A stretch of DNA of 37,126 bases from positions 1 through 37,126 of the forward strand of contig CYKH01000768.1 of assembly GCA_001460835.1 (NCBI GenBank). The letters are read 5' to 3'. Of the stretch, positions 8,283-17,098 are shown piece by piece. The notes under the pieces were generated by a model that was given only the letters and a program-made list of their open reading frames with translations, did not search any database and had not been told where the DNA came from. The first letter of the stretch is position 1. Every line of letters begins with the position of its first letter. The DNA comes from Bodo saltans (Eukaryota > Euglenozoa > Kinetoplastea > Eubodonida > Bodonidae). Made by a program: the position numbers and the translations under genes.

Positions 8283-9881
8283 ATGGTTTCTTCATCGTCA
8301 ATTGTTCTGGGGTTTGCAGTTGCTATGTGCGTTGTCGTTGCAGATGATACGTGCCGCTATGCGCCGTCGTTTTCCACCAACGACATTGCCACCAATGAGT
8401 CTGTGCGCACGACCTTTCTTGAGGTACACGCGTCCATGGAGAAGTATTTTATGTTGTACGCAGGGCTGGACCCCACTACTCAAATGACTCGTGATGGCCA
8501 CCCTTTGAGCATTGAGACCGGCAAGCTGTTTGGGGAGCCTCACATGTTCTCCGCGCCGAGCAAGGAGTCTGTTCACGTCGCAATGCTGTGCAAGGTCCTT
8601 GAGAAGACGAGCAGCGTCGCCAACCAGACGTACAGCATCGCCGATGCCTTGGACGTACTGGAAGCGAAGGTGACATCGTTTGAAGCTTTTGGAAAAGCTT
8701 TCCCAGGGTTCGGTGGTTTCTTCCCTTGGGTTGCGTACGATGGCAACGGCTCTGTGGCGCCCACGTGGGACTGGCAGAATCGTGTCCCTGCGCTTGACAA
8801 CGGTGAGCTGTTCTGGGCAGCGTTCGCAGTATCGTTTGTTCTGAATGAAACAGAGTACCGCATCGCCAAGCCTGGACTTGCGGAGCGCTGGACTCACGTG
8901 TGGAAGAACATGGTTCGCAACGCAGTCACCGTTTTCTACGCTGGTAATGGCAACTTCCGTACTGTCACGAACATCGCCAACCAGTCGTGGCCGGTGGAGA
9001 ACAACACCTACACCGGTGCCCCTGGCTACCTGAACGACCCGTACGAGGGCGAACTCTTCACAGTGTTTGTGTACTTGTTCAACGAGGACTTGAACTCCAC
9101 CGAGAAGGAGCTCCTGTGGATCAACAAGCGAGCCATGCTTCAGTCCGTCAACCTCACCGTCCCCCACTGCGGCAATAAATCCTCGGAGCATTGCCCCACC
9201 CCCACGATCACCAACATCACCGTTCAGCGTGGTTTTTGGTTCTCTGCACATGAACAGTGGAAGTACTTGATGTTGCCCTACCAAGACAGTCCCACGAACA
9301 GGCGCGTGTTTCTTAACGGCGAGCGTGCCCGCACGTGGTACGCACGTATGCAGCGCGCCCCAGGTCTCTGGGCCTCCGTCAACGGTCCGATCCCTAACGA
9401 TAATGTGTCGTTCCCATACTTCTCAGACTGCGGCGTCCCACCAGTCGCCTTCGAGAACGTGACCCATGACGACGTTATCACTCCGTACGGGATGTTTCCC
9501 CTCTTCCTTGCGTCCCCACCGCATGGTGCGGCGTGGCTTCACCATATGATCCTCAACCGCAAAGGTCAGAACTGTTATGGCACTACCGAGAGCTTCAATG
9601 TCACTGGCACTGACATCGCGCCTCTGGTGACGTGGGACAGCAAAATTACGACGCTGGCGGCGACATCTGGCGGTCTGGCGGAAACCAACAAGCGTATTCT
9701 TCGCAGCCTCGGAAAGTACGAGCCATTCGTTAGTGTCATCGAGAATGAGTGGGCTCGTGTCTTCCCTGAGCCAGTTCTTTCTGGCTCTGATCTTGACTTT
9801 GTATTCCCTGAATACGACCTGCCCCAGATTCTTGAAGACTTCACGTCATGCTCAGCCACCAGCGCCGCGTGTGTTTACTAA
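8283..9881 (+). CDS. Secreted glycoside hydrolase-like protein, resembling fungal endo-beta-1,2-glucanase (GH162)
   Basis: 532 residues. Residues 1-20 form a signal peptide (SSSSIVLGFAVAMCVVVA). The mature part is rich in N-glycosylation sequons (at least ten N-x-S/T), so it enters the secretory pathway. No C-terminal membrane anchor or GPI signal is visible. Blocks such as GFGGFFPWVAYDG, ALDNGELFW, NDPYEGEL, RGFWFSAHEQWKYLMLPY, RVFLNGERARTW, PGLWASVNGP, YGTTESFN and PLVTWDSKIT look like an (alpha/alpha)6-barrel hydrolase, and to my memory they resemble the fungal GH162 family acting on beta-1,2-glucans. Acidic residues in these blocks (E175, E255, E257, E324, D452) are candidates for catalysis; I cannot assign them. 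Phagotrophs digest bacterial glucans in food vacuoles, so a lysosomal or secreted enzyme makes sense. The alternative is a related but uncharacterised family. Confidence 0.75.
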   Translation: MVSSSSIVLGFAVAMCVVVADDTCRYAPSFSTNDIATNESVRTTFLEVHASMEKYFMLYAGLDPTTQMTRDGHPLSIETGKLFGEPHMFSAPSKESVHVAMLCKVLEKTSSVANQTYSIADALDVLEAKVTSFEAFGKAFPGFGGFFPWVAYDGNGSVAPTWDWQNRVPALDNGELFWAAFAVSFVLNETEYRIAKPGLAERWTHVWKNMVRNAVTVFYAGNGNFRTVTNIANQSWPVENNTYTGAPGYLNDPYEGELFTVFVYLFNEDLNSTEKELLWINKRAMLQSVNLTVPHCGNKSSEHCPTPTITNITVQRGFWFSAHEQWKYLMLPYQDSPTNRRVFLNGERARTWYARMQRAPGLWASVNGPIPNDNVSFPYFSDCGVPPVAFENVTHDDVITPYGMFPLFLASPPHGAAWLHHMILNRKGQNCYGTTESFNVTGTDIAPLVTWDSKITTLAATSGGLAETNKRILRSLGKYEPFVSVIENEWARVFPEPVLSGSDLDFVFPEYDLPQILEDFTSCSATSAACVY

Positions 9882-10284
9882 ACGTGTGGGCAGTGTGTTG
9901 GTGATCCTCGCCGATGATTGAACCATTTCAATAAATGGTCGTGAACGAAAACGTGATGCAGGGGACCATCGCAAAGAAAGGGAGATCACGTTGTAAAATG
10001 CGTCGAACGAAGCATAACAACAACAGGTGTGTGTGTTGCACCCATTCCTTTTTTGATGACGACTTCTCGAATTACTTTCAAATTCGTTATCAATTTTACC
10101 ATTCGACAGACAACAGCGTGAAAATCACAACAACTCAAAGCGCCGCACAACACATAAGCAAACGTGCCGTTGAGCGCTGATACTAGCGTCATTTTTATCG
10201 CATGCCTTGTTTTGTTGCTGGTACTACTGCAAACGCCAAATCGAGAGAATTCTACACATTTAAGAATCACACAACGCTTCAGAT
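9882..10284 (+). other. Spacer before the Arb2/FAM172-like gene
   Basis: 403 bases. A short A/C-rich part around 10110-10165 precedes a T-rich tract at about 10191-10226. Candidate AGs lie between 10245 and 10282, the last one only 2 bases before the ATG. The 81-codon frame at 9935-10180 has no recognisable content. No RNA gene is seen. Confidence 0.6.
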
Positions 10285-11499
10285 ATGGCAGCGATCCCAA
10301 CCTCAGCCGGTGCAGCTATTGCGCAAGAGAACATCGATATTTACCTCCCTCACTGTTTAGATCCAGTGTCGCTCCAAGATTTTGGCTACGCGTATCAACC
10401 CGATGGAACTCTTCGCCACATCGCGACGCAGACGCCGTTCAAGTTCTTGTCTCAGAAGCACTACGATCTTCTTGGGAACGCAGTGGTGGAGGAAATCTAT
10501 CGTATGATGGAAAGCTCTGAGATGAACCTCCGACGACATCCCTTTCCCCTCGATGCGGACCTGGCTTCGGAACCTAGCTGCCCCATCTTTGCTTCTGCAA
10601 ACGCGGAAGAGTGCGAGACTGTGATGCTGCTGTGCCAGGGATCGGGTGCGGTGAGGCCTGGGATGTGGGCTCGTGCACTCTGCATGAACAACACATTAGA
10701 TCGTGGCACAGTGTTCCCCTACATCCGTGATGCTCAATCACGTGGATGGGGAGTGTTGGTTCTTAACCCCAATGAGAACTTGGGCGCCGTTCCTACCGGA
10801 AATGGTGCCGCGAATGCCAACGAAGGTGACGCCCCTCCGGCAGTGGCAACAAGCAGCAGCGCAACAGCTGATGGTATCGACGCGATCCGCGCAGCCTGGG
10901 TCGACGTCAGCAAGGAAGAATGGGCAGCGAAGAGTCGAGCAGAGAGAGCAGCGATGCAGTGGATCCGTGACTCTGATGCCCCAGAAGTCCACATGATCAG
11001 CGCATACAACAACGTGCTGCCTGCACTGTTCCCGAATATGAAGAGGTTGCTCATCGTGGCGCACAGTTACGGAGGAAAATGTGTCACAGCACTCGTGCGC
11101 TCCGTCATCGTGCAAAGCAATGACGAAGGAAAGAGCGCAAGATTTCACTCTCTCGTCCCTGCCATCGCGCTGACCGACGCCATCAACGATTTGAAGCGAC
11201 AAGATCGGAAGACGGTGAAGTCGTTCATGCAGCAGCGAACCATCAACTGGATAGCAAGCTCCAAACATTTGGATGCATCGATGCCAATAGGGCCAGAGAA
11301 ATCACTGGAACTGTCCTCCGGGCATACTGACCACGTGCACACATCAGAGTCATGCAGAACATCGGTGATGTCACTTTTCGACGAAGTGTGCAGAGCCATT
11401 CCTGTGGGGAAGGAAGATATCAGCGTGGTGGCCAAGCACTGTGCAAAGTTGTCCAGTGCAGCTAGACGGAATGAAGTGAACACCTCTGAATGCTGCTGA
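10285..11499 (+). CDS. Arb2/FAM172-domain protein, alpha/beta-hydrolase-like
   Basis: 404 residues. The diagnostic Arb2-domain blocks appear in order: LLCQGSGAVRPGMWAR, the segment NTLDRGTVFPYI, GWGVLVLNPNEN, and LLIVAHSYGGK with the nucleophile-elbow serine at S261 (A-H-S-Y-G-G). Fission-yeast Arb2 is part of an Argonaute siRNA chaperone complex, and animal FAM172A is linked to Argonaute and chromatin. Related domains also end class II histone deacetylases. An insertion of low complexity (roughly residues 175-195, Ala/Gly/Asn-rich) separates the strand after NPNEN from the helical part. The Ser and its preceding His are kept, so hydrolase activity is possible but the family has no firmly known reaction. 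No signal peptide is seen, so it is presumably cytosolic or nuclear. Confidence 0.85.
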   Translation: MAAIPTSAGAAIAQENIDIYLPHCLDPVSLQDFGYAYQPDGTLRHIATQTPFKFLSQKHYDLLGNAVVEEIYRMMESSEMNLRRHPFPLDADLASEPSCPIFASANAEECETVMLLCQGSGAVRPGMWARALCMNNTLDRGTVFPYIRDAQSRGWGVLVLNPNENLGAVPTGNGAANANEGDAPPAVATSSSATADGIDAIRAAWVDVSKEEWAAKSRAERAAMQWIRDSDAPEVHMISAYNNVLPALFPNMKRLLIVAHSYGGKCVTALVRSVIVQSNDEGKSARFHSLVPAIALTDAINDLKRQDRKTVKSFMQQRTINWIASSKHLDASMPIGPEKSLELSSGHTDHVHTSESCRTSVMSLFDEVCRAIPVGKEDISVVAKHCAKLSSAARRNEVNTSECC

Positions 11500-11663
11500 T
11501 GCAGGAATGTGTTGCCACTTTCGTAAACAAAAAAAAGTAACGCTCACTCGCACGCGGAATCACATTGTTTAAGTCGTATCGCACATTTTTTTCCCCCGCT
11601 GCATTTTATCGGGTTTTTTTTTTGTGGATCTTTGAACATTCCGGTCAATGCCCCGATTTAACG

Positions 11664-11696
11664 CTTGTTTGTGTTGTTTTCTTTTTTTTTACGAAG
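11664..11696 (+). promoter_or_regulatory. Trans-splice acceptor for the triple cyclase-like gene
   Basis: A strong pyrimidine run (TTTTCTTTTTTTTTT core) at 11667-11690 is followed by AG at 11695-11696, with further AGs at 11706 and 11709. It lies inside the extended open frame, so the ATG at 11665 cannot be in the mature mRNA and 11734 is the start. Confidence 0.7.
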
Positions 11697-11733
11697 TAAA
11701 AACTCAGGAGATAGATTCGCTAGGAAAAGTCAC

Positions 11734-14700
11734 ATGCTCCCCCCGATTCCACCGCGAGGAGTTCCTCGTGACGTCAGCGCATCAGGAACTACAACAACAA
11801 CTACAACAACAACAACCACTGCATCAGCCAACGCGATAGACGATGAGGTTGGTATCATCGTTGATGAAGAGAAGGAAATCATGTGCGCACAGGTTGCGCA
11901 ACTTGTGATCAAGAAGGAGCAGGACCGATTAGAATTAGCTCGGCTCAACGCTCTCCTCGACACGTACCAACAGCAAGCAGGGGCTACGGATAGTGCAGGC
12001 CAGTCAATGATAACGTCACCACGGAAAGGGGGAGTGCCGGCCCCCAAGAAAGATCGTGTCTCATCTGCCGGGGCGCAAAGCCCCCGCCGTCGCTTCGAAA
12101 CGAACGCCACACCGACGACAACTCGTGCAGGTGCGTTGGTATTAGCAAGTCCTACTTTCAGTAACAATGACGGTGGTGCAGCGGTAGCATCTTTGACCTC
12201 ATCACTATCCACATCGCTGCCCACTGAAGATGCATTGATGGTAGCGCAGCTGCAATTGCTGCGACTGCAGACTCAAAATGAATCACTGATTGCTTCATCG
12301 GAAGCTGTTCGAGACGAATGCCGCAACTTGAGCGATGCGTTCGAGGAGAAACTTCGCGCTGCCAACAACGCTGCAGCAGCGCAAGCGCAGCGAATTGAAG
12401 CACTTACTGCAGAAAAGCACAAGCTGAACTCTCGAGTTGCGGATGATATTCTCCTCCAGTCCCAACGAAATCGCATCGAAATGGCTGCGCGTAGAATCTC
12501 AGCTCCGAAAGTGGCTCGACAATCTGGTCTTCGCCGCATCGAAGCGTGTGAACGCAACGCCCTCGCCGCTCACGATGATCTGTTTTACATTCGCAGAGAC
12601 CTTTCCATGCAAGTTCCGACCCATCGCGTGACCCTTGTGCTTCAGACGTTTCATGGTCTGGACGTGCTCAAAGCAACATCACCGGGTCTGGTCGATTTCT
12701 TGTTGTCGACGTACCGTTCTACCCTCGCCGTGCACGCCAGCAGACGTGGCGGCTACCACGTGTGTGAATGGGATGCCTTCACTTGCTTTGCGTTCCGCTC
12801 ACCAAGCTCTGCGCTTGGCTTCGCCGCCGCGTGTCACGTCGAGCTCACAAACTTTGATTGGCCGGATACCATCGTGCACTGCAAAGTGTTTGCCACTGAG
12901 TATGCGAAGCCTGAAGAAGTCCCGGCGCCTCTCCCTACATCAACGCCTGCAGGCCGTAGGCTAGGCGGCGATGAAGATATCAAGCGTGGCCCGTTGGTGT
13001 TCAACGGCCCGAGGTTACACAGCTACTTAAGCTTTGGGAATCCGTGCTGTGAGATCGATACCAAGACTGGCCGACTGCTTTACTTTGGTCATGACATCAA
13101 TGTTGCTGTGTCGGCGTTGGCGTATCTCGTACGGCCCGGGGAGATTTGTGCGAATGTGGAATGGGGAGAAGCGCTCATCGCCGAGACGCAACCCACTCCA
13201 TCAGCAGTGGTACCGACTACTCTCAACGGATCCGTTGTCGTGAAGGAGCAACCCGCGTCGGCTGTTGTCTTCATGACAGATGCAATAGTTGCACCTGTCA
13301 CACCGCTGGCCGCCGGCTCTCCCGTCGTCACCGCGCCTTCACCGCGAGGTAGCACATTTCTTGGGGCAAGCACTATTCAAGGAGAGCAAGGAGTCGCACT
13401 CCTTCGAGGTTCCAGTAACTTAGGCACCAGTCTTCGGGACAGCAAAGACAACGCGATCCTGGATGTGGTTCGTCCTTTTGGGTATCAACACAGCGAAGTA
13501 CGTCGAGGCTTCCCACGGATCAACGTGATCACGCAAACGGAACCCACGCAGCGTGGTGCGTACTCACGGTCGATGCCGTCACTCCCTTCGTGGTTCTACA
13601 TCGCGGAATTGATTTCAATGGTTCCCGACGGCCTCGCGGCTCGGCGAAAGCACTCACTACCATCAAAACCAGACGCTTCGTGGGCCACGACTTCGTTAGC
13701 ATCCTCAGACGCATTGATGACATTTGTGCTGCTCACGAATCGCAGCCTCAATGGACGGGCGTGTGGTCCTGGCTCCATCAGCGATGAAATGAAATTGTGG
13801 GTCGCAAAAGCAGTCCGACTTAGCATTGCACAAGCCGCTTCATCCCCGGCGATTAGCACACTCGCACATCCCCATAGCACAGCAGCCCATCATCACCCCC
13901 ACAGCAGCACCGTTGGTGCCTCCCGACCGAACTCATCAGACGTGACAACCACTTTAGTCTCCCCCAGTGCGGCGCACTCTACGGTAGGTCATCCCTCTCC
14001 ATCGAAACATCAACGACGCTCTGTGCAGAGTGATGGTGCACGGCAACGAGCTCCTTCCCTCCACGCAGCGCTGGATACGACAGAGCAGGGGGGTGGTGTC
14101 GCCCAGCCACGAACTCGCCGGGCCTCGAAGAGCAACGCCCACTTGGAAACAGCTGCGGCCTCAAACAATGCTGCCTCAAATGTGGGTGGTGGTGGTCATT
14201 CATCACAGCAACACTTAACGGCGTCATCTCCGTCTTCATCGAGTCCCCACCTTCCCACCGCTGCGTTGGTGCCAATGATTTCCATCCCATTTCCCCCGCT
14301 GTTGGATGTGGCACCTCGTGGCTCGACTGTGGCAGTCACTCGATCCGCCTCAAAGCAATTCTTCTCGAGTTACGTCTTCCAGCGGCAAGCACAAGCGTTT
14401 GAACTTGCCGCGATGGAGCGGGAGGATGCGTTCCTTTCCGCGAAGCATCAACCCCTTACACCACAGCATCCACCTTGCGCGTTTGTTGCGCTTGATGTCG
14501 CGAACATTCGAAGTTTTGAAGGATCGAATGAAGTTGCCGTTGCTCGTTTCGTCGCGCCATTTAAGAAGATGCTACGCGTCGCAGCAGACCTTCATCACGC
14601 CTTCCTCATCAGCTCCAACGATGAAGACGTTCACTTGTACGCGTTTCGCGCCGTTGAAGAAGCGCTTCGTTTCACAGCCACGATTCAGCTGAGGTTTTTC

Positions 14701-16947
14701 AAGGACGGCTTTTTAGATTACCTTGCCCCCGCCTGGACTCCAGGAGGCAACCTTTCTCTTGACGCAACGCCTCATTCAGCAACGCCATCGACCAACTTTT
14801 CTTCCATCGTCAACTTACGATGCGGCGTTTCGTTTGGTGTGCCCGCTGTTGTCTCCGCTCGCTTTTCGTCGACCATCGCGACTGAGGGGCAGCAAGGCGT
14901 GCCTGCTCAATCTGTCGCCACGGACTGCTCCGGCATCGTTGTCCGAAAGTGCGGTTACCTCTGTGCAGCAGCTGCCCCTGGTGAAGTCCTCGCAACAAAC
15001 CTTGTCGTCAAGGCGTTTTATGGCGCCTCCAAGAAGAACCTCACGTCGTTAGACCTGACCATGGTGCACAAGGGCTTGAGAATTCTAGAGGGCAACGCTG
15101 GCTGTCCCATGTCGATCTACTCCGTTCAAAACACGGCACTGGTGCGGTCAAGTCAAATCTTTAACGCGCGCAATGGCCGCTCTGGCAGTCGTCATCAGTC
15201 CGTCCTCACCATCGGCAGTAACAATAGCAGCTCTCCGCAAGGATCGCCCTCTTCACTAAATACAAACCTGCAGCAGGGTGGGGGCGGTGCTGCTGCCAGC
15301 CCTCCGCTTGGTAGCCGCGATAGTCAATGGTTCGGCGATATCCGCGCCCCTGTTCAAGTCGGATCGATGTTGTTCGACGTCACCTCTGTCTCTAGCATCG
15401 TGTTTCAGCCGGTGTCCGGTGGAGGTGCTGCAGTGGTTTCTCCGCAGCAAACGCCTTTAGTAGAAACAGCCACTAGCGTTGACTTGGATAAGATTATGAA
15501 CGTCGTGGATGACAAAAGGCGCTATGTGTTTCCTTTACTCGCTACTCATGTTGGGCACCAGCGACTCCTTCGTCGCTCTGTTGCCGCAATGTACCGTCAG
15601 CAAGTGGCGGAGTGCGCATTGATGAGCATGCACGATCCGCTGGCCTCGGATTCTTCGTTCCAGTCCGCCCCATCTGCCCGGGGTGACTTGGCAGTGCTTT
15701 ACACCGACATTGAAGGCAGTGCGAAACTCCTGGAAGCGTCAGGAGAGACGTTTGTACGAGGCCAGCAGCATTTCAACTGGGTTGTGAGAGAGCTTGCCCA
15801 CCAATTCGAGGGGTACGTGACGCACACGAACGGCTACGAGGCATGGGTTATTGTGTTTCCGGGGTTGAGGCAAGCAATGGAGGTTGCCATCGCCATACAA
15901 CAACAACTCTTGTCTGTCGAGTGGTCAGGCGATCTTGTGAAACATGAGCGAGCACTCCGTGTTCGAGATCCCAAAACAGGAGCACTGATCTTTAATGGGG
16001 TTCGTGCGCGTGTCGGCATTACTGTGGGAAACCTCACGCAGCAGCCACCCGCTGGCTACTCTCAGCGCTTCGATTACGTCGGGAGTATTGTGGATGATGC
16101 GGTGCGGCTTGGGCGCTCATCTCCTGGTGGCGATATTTGGCTGTCGCCAGATGCTATTCGCGCTCTTGAAGTGCTCAACGAGCATACCAACCCTGTTATT
16201 GCAGGCGCGCATCGACGACTCTCCGCTCAACTTCGCCTCCGTCCGATTCTTCAGCCCTCCCCTGAAGACCCAAACTCACCACTCGCTGTCAGTTGCGTCC
16301 TGCGTACGATGGAAGCTCGTGTTGTGAAGTTTCCGTCACTGACCTCAATACTGGATCGTGTCAATCGTGTAGCGTCTTCGATAGAAAAAGACTTGGGGAC
16401 TTGGTGGCGTCAAGCAGCTACCGTCGGAATGCGCAATGAAGCCGTTCGCATGTTGATTTCTAAAAAGAAGTCAATGACAGGTTCCACCATGCTTAGCGCT
16501 ATGGGAGTGAATAATCTTGGTGTGAATGCCGACTCCACGTTGCGCAGTCCGTCCATGGCAGCGGCTGCCTCAGGCATGACCCCAGCCGTTGCGATGCTGA
16601 TGGATCGACTTGTGCGCATTGAGCGTCAACTACCGCCGAGCAGCGGGAGCAATGTTGGGTCAGGCTCGACAACTCCAAGGGGAAAGTCGGTGCAACCCCA
16701 AGCAGCGGCAGCTACCGGCTCAGCGGTCATGGTGCCAGCGTTATGCCAAGTCATCAGAGGTGCCATTGGTTGCCTACGCGGTGGGTCCGACATGATGGCG
16801 GCGATCAAAATGCTGGAGGATGCAAGCAGAGTGCTTGGGGCCGCGGATAGCTTTGAGAGCAAGACGCCGCCTCCAAGCGTGCTGAAACCAAGCCCTCCTC
16901 CACCAACTCGAAGTCCTGCAAAAGGAAGCCGGGGAGGTCGAAAATAG
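11734..16947 (+). CDS. Large protein with three diverged class III adenylate/guanylate cyclase-like domains
   Basis: 1737 residues from ATG 11734. A Thr run lies near residue 20, and coiled-coil segments at about 45-85 and 165-255. Cyclase-like domain A (about 295-510) has Q304 where the first metal Asp should be and D347 in WDAF for the second. Domain B (about 910-1140) has D921 (VALDVAN) and D965. Domain C (about 1318-1500) is the clearest: YTDIEGS with D1325, then HTNGYEAW with Y1368 in place of the second Asp, then GVRARVGITVG and YVGSIVDDAVRLG. Spacings of 43-44 residues match the canonical metal pair. The substrate Lys is also missing from C (His). Long Ser/Ala/His-rich linkers join the domains. 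No membrane segment is seen, unlike trypanosome receptor cyclases. It may be a regulatory pseudo-cyclase or a multidomain enzyme using domain B; function is unknown. Confidence 0.85.
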   Translation: MLPPIPPRGVPRDVSASGTTTTTTTTTTTASANAIDDEVGIIVDEEKEIMCAQVAQLVIKKEQDRLELARLNALLDTYQQQAGATDSAGQSMITSPRKGGVPAPKKDRVSSAGAQSPRRRFETNATPTTTRAGALVLASPTFSNNDGGAAVASLTSSLSTSLPTEDALMVAQLQLLRLQTQNESLIASSEAVRDECRNLSDAFEEKLRAANNAAAAQAQRIEALTAEKHKLNSRVADDILLQSQRNRIEMAARRISAPKVARQSGLRRIEACERNALAAHDDLFYIRRDLSMQVPTHRVTLVLQTFHGLDVLKATSPGLVDFLLSTYRSTLAVHASRRGGYHVCEWDAFTCFAFRSPSSALGFAAACHVELTNFDWPDTIVHCKVFATEYAKPEEVPAPLPTSTPAGRRLGGDEDIKRGPLVFNGPRLHSYLSFGNPCCEIDTKTGRLLYFGHDINVAVSALAYLVRPGEICANVEWGEALIAETQPTPSAVVPTTLNGSVVVKEQPASAVVFMTDAIVAPVTPLAAGSPVVTAPSPRGSTFLGASTIQGEQGVALLRGSSNLGTSLRDSKDNAILDVVRPFGYQHSEVRRGFPRINVITQTEPTQRGAYSRSMPSLPSWFYIAELISMVPDGLAARRKHSLPSKPDASWATTSLASSDALMTFVLLTNRSLNGRACGPGSISDEMKLWVAKAVRLSIAQAASSPAISTLAHPHSTAAHHHPHSSTVGASRPNSSDVTTTLVSPSAAHSTVGHPSPSKHQRRSVQSDGARQRAPSLHAALDTTEQGGGVAQPRTRRASKSNAHLETAAASNNAASNVGGGGHSSQQHLTASSPSSSSPHLPTAALVPMISIPFPPLLDVAPRGSTVAVTRSASKQFFSSYVFQRQAQAFELAAMEREDAFLSAKHQPLTPQHPPCAFVALDVANIRSFEGSNEVAVARFVAPFKKMLRVAADLHHAFLISSNDEDVHLYAFRAVEEALRFTATIQLRFFKDGFLDYLAPAWTPGGNLSLDATPHSATPSTNFSSIVNLRCGVSFGVPAVVSARFSSTIATEGQQGVPAQSVATDCSGIVVRKCGYLCAAAAPGEVLATNLVVKAFYGASKKNLTSLDLTMVHKGLRILEGNAGCPMSIYSVQNTALVRSSQIFNARNGRSGSRHQSVLTIGSNNSSSPQGSPSSLNTNLQQGGGGAAASPPLGSRDSQWFGDIRAPVQVGSMLFDVTSVSSIVFQPVSGGGAAVVSPQQTPLVETATSVDLDKIMNVVDDKRRYVFPLLATHVGHQRLLRRSVAAMYRQQVAECALMSMHDPLASDSSFQSAPSARGDLAVLYTDIEGSAKLLEASGETFVRGQQHFNWVVRELAHQFEGYVTHTNGYEAWVIVFPGLRQAMEVAIAIQQQLLSVEWSGDLVKHERALRVRDPKTGALIFNGVRARVGITVGNLTQQPPAGYSQRFDYVGSIVDDAVRLGRSSPGGDIWLSPDAIRALEVLNEHTNPVIAGAHRRLSAQLRLRPILQPSPEDPNSPLAVSCVLRTMEARVVKFPSLTSILDRVNRVASSIEKDLGTWWRQAATVGMRNEAVRMLISKKKSMTGSTMLSAMGVNNLGVNADSTLRSPSMAAAASGMTPAVAMLMDRLVRIERQLPPSSGSNVGSGSTTPRGKSVQPQAAAATGSAVMVPALCQVIRGAIGCLRGGSDMMAAIKMLEDASRVLGAADSFESKTPPPSVLKPSPPPPTRSPAKGSRGGRK

Positions 16948-17048
16948 CTTCGACCCAAACAATGTACACAACATATTGTTCACCTCCTTTTTTACGTGGA
17001 AATGAAGCGTTTCGGACACCATATGATGTCTCGCTTTATGATGCTCCA

Positions 17049-17086
17049 AGTTTTCCTTGTTCTTTTCATTTTGGGTACATTTTGAG
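17049..17086 (+). promoter_or_regulatory. Trans-splice acceptor for the LRR/EF-hand gene
   Basis: A T-rich tract with TTTTCCTTGTTCTTTTC ends in TTGAG at 17086, 12 bases before ATG 17099. The in-frame ATG at 17057 lies inside the tract and is rejected. Confidence 0.65.
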
Positions 17087-17098
17087 TATTTGCCTCTA

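Noticed and set aside
8298-9284. 328-codon open frame on the minus strand
   Set aside because: It is the complement of the glycosidase-like gene, Arg/Val/His-rich with no domain. The + strand frame has a signal peptide and conserved blocks.
8283-9881. Phospholipase B-like (PLBD) identity
   Set aside because: It is secreted and glycosylated like PLBD, but the conserved blocks do not match that family and resemble the barrel glycosidases better.
9935-10180. 81-codon frame before the Arb2-like gene
   Set aside because: It shows spacer-like composition with no domain, and no good acceptor directly before it.
11665-11733. Signal peptide at the start of the triple cyclase-like protein
   Set aside because: The hydrophobic residues come from translating the pyrimidine tract of the splice acceptor. 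The mature mRNA should begin after it.
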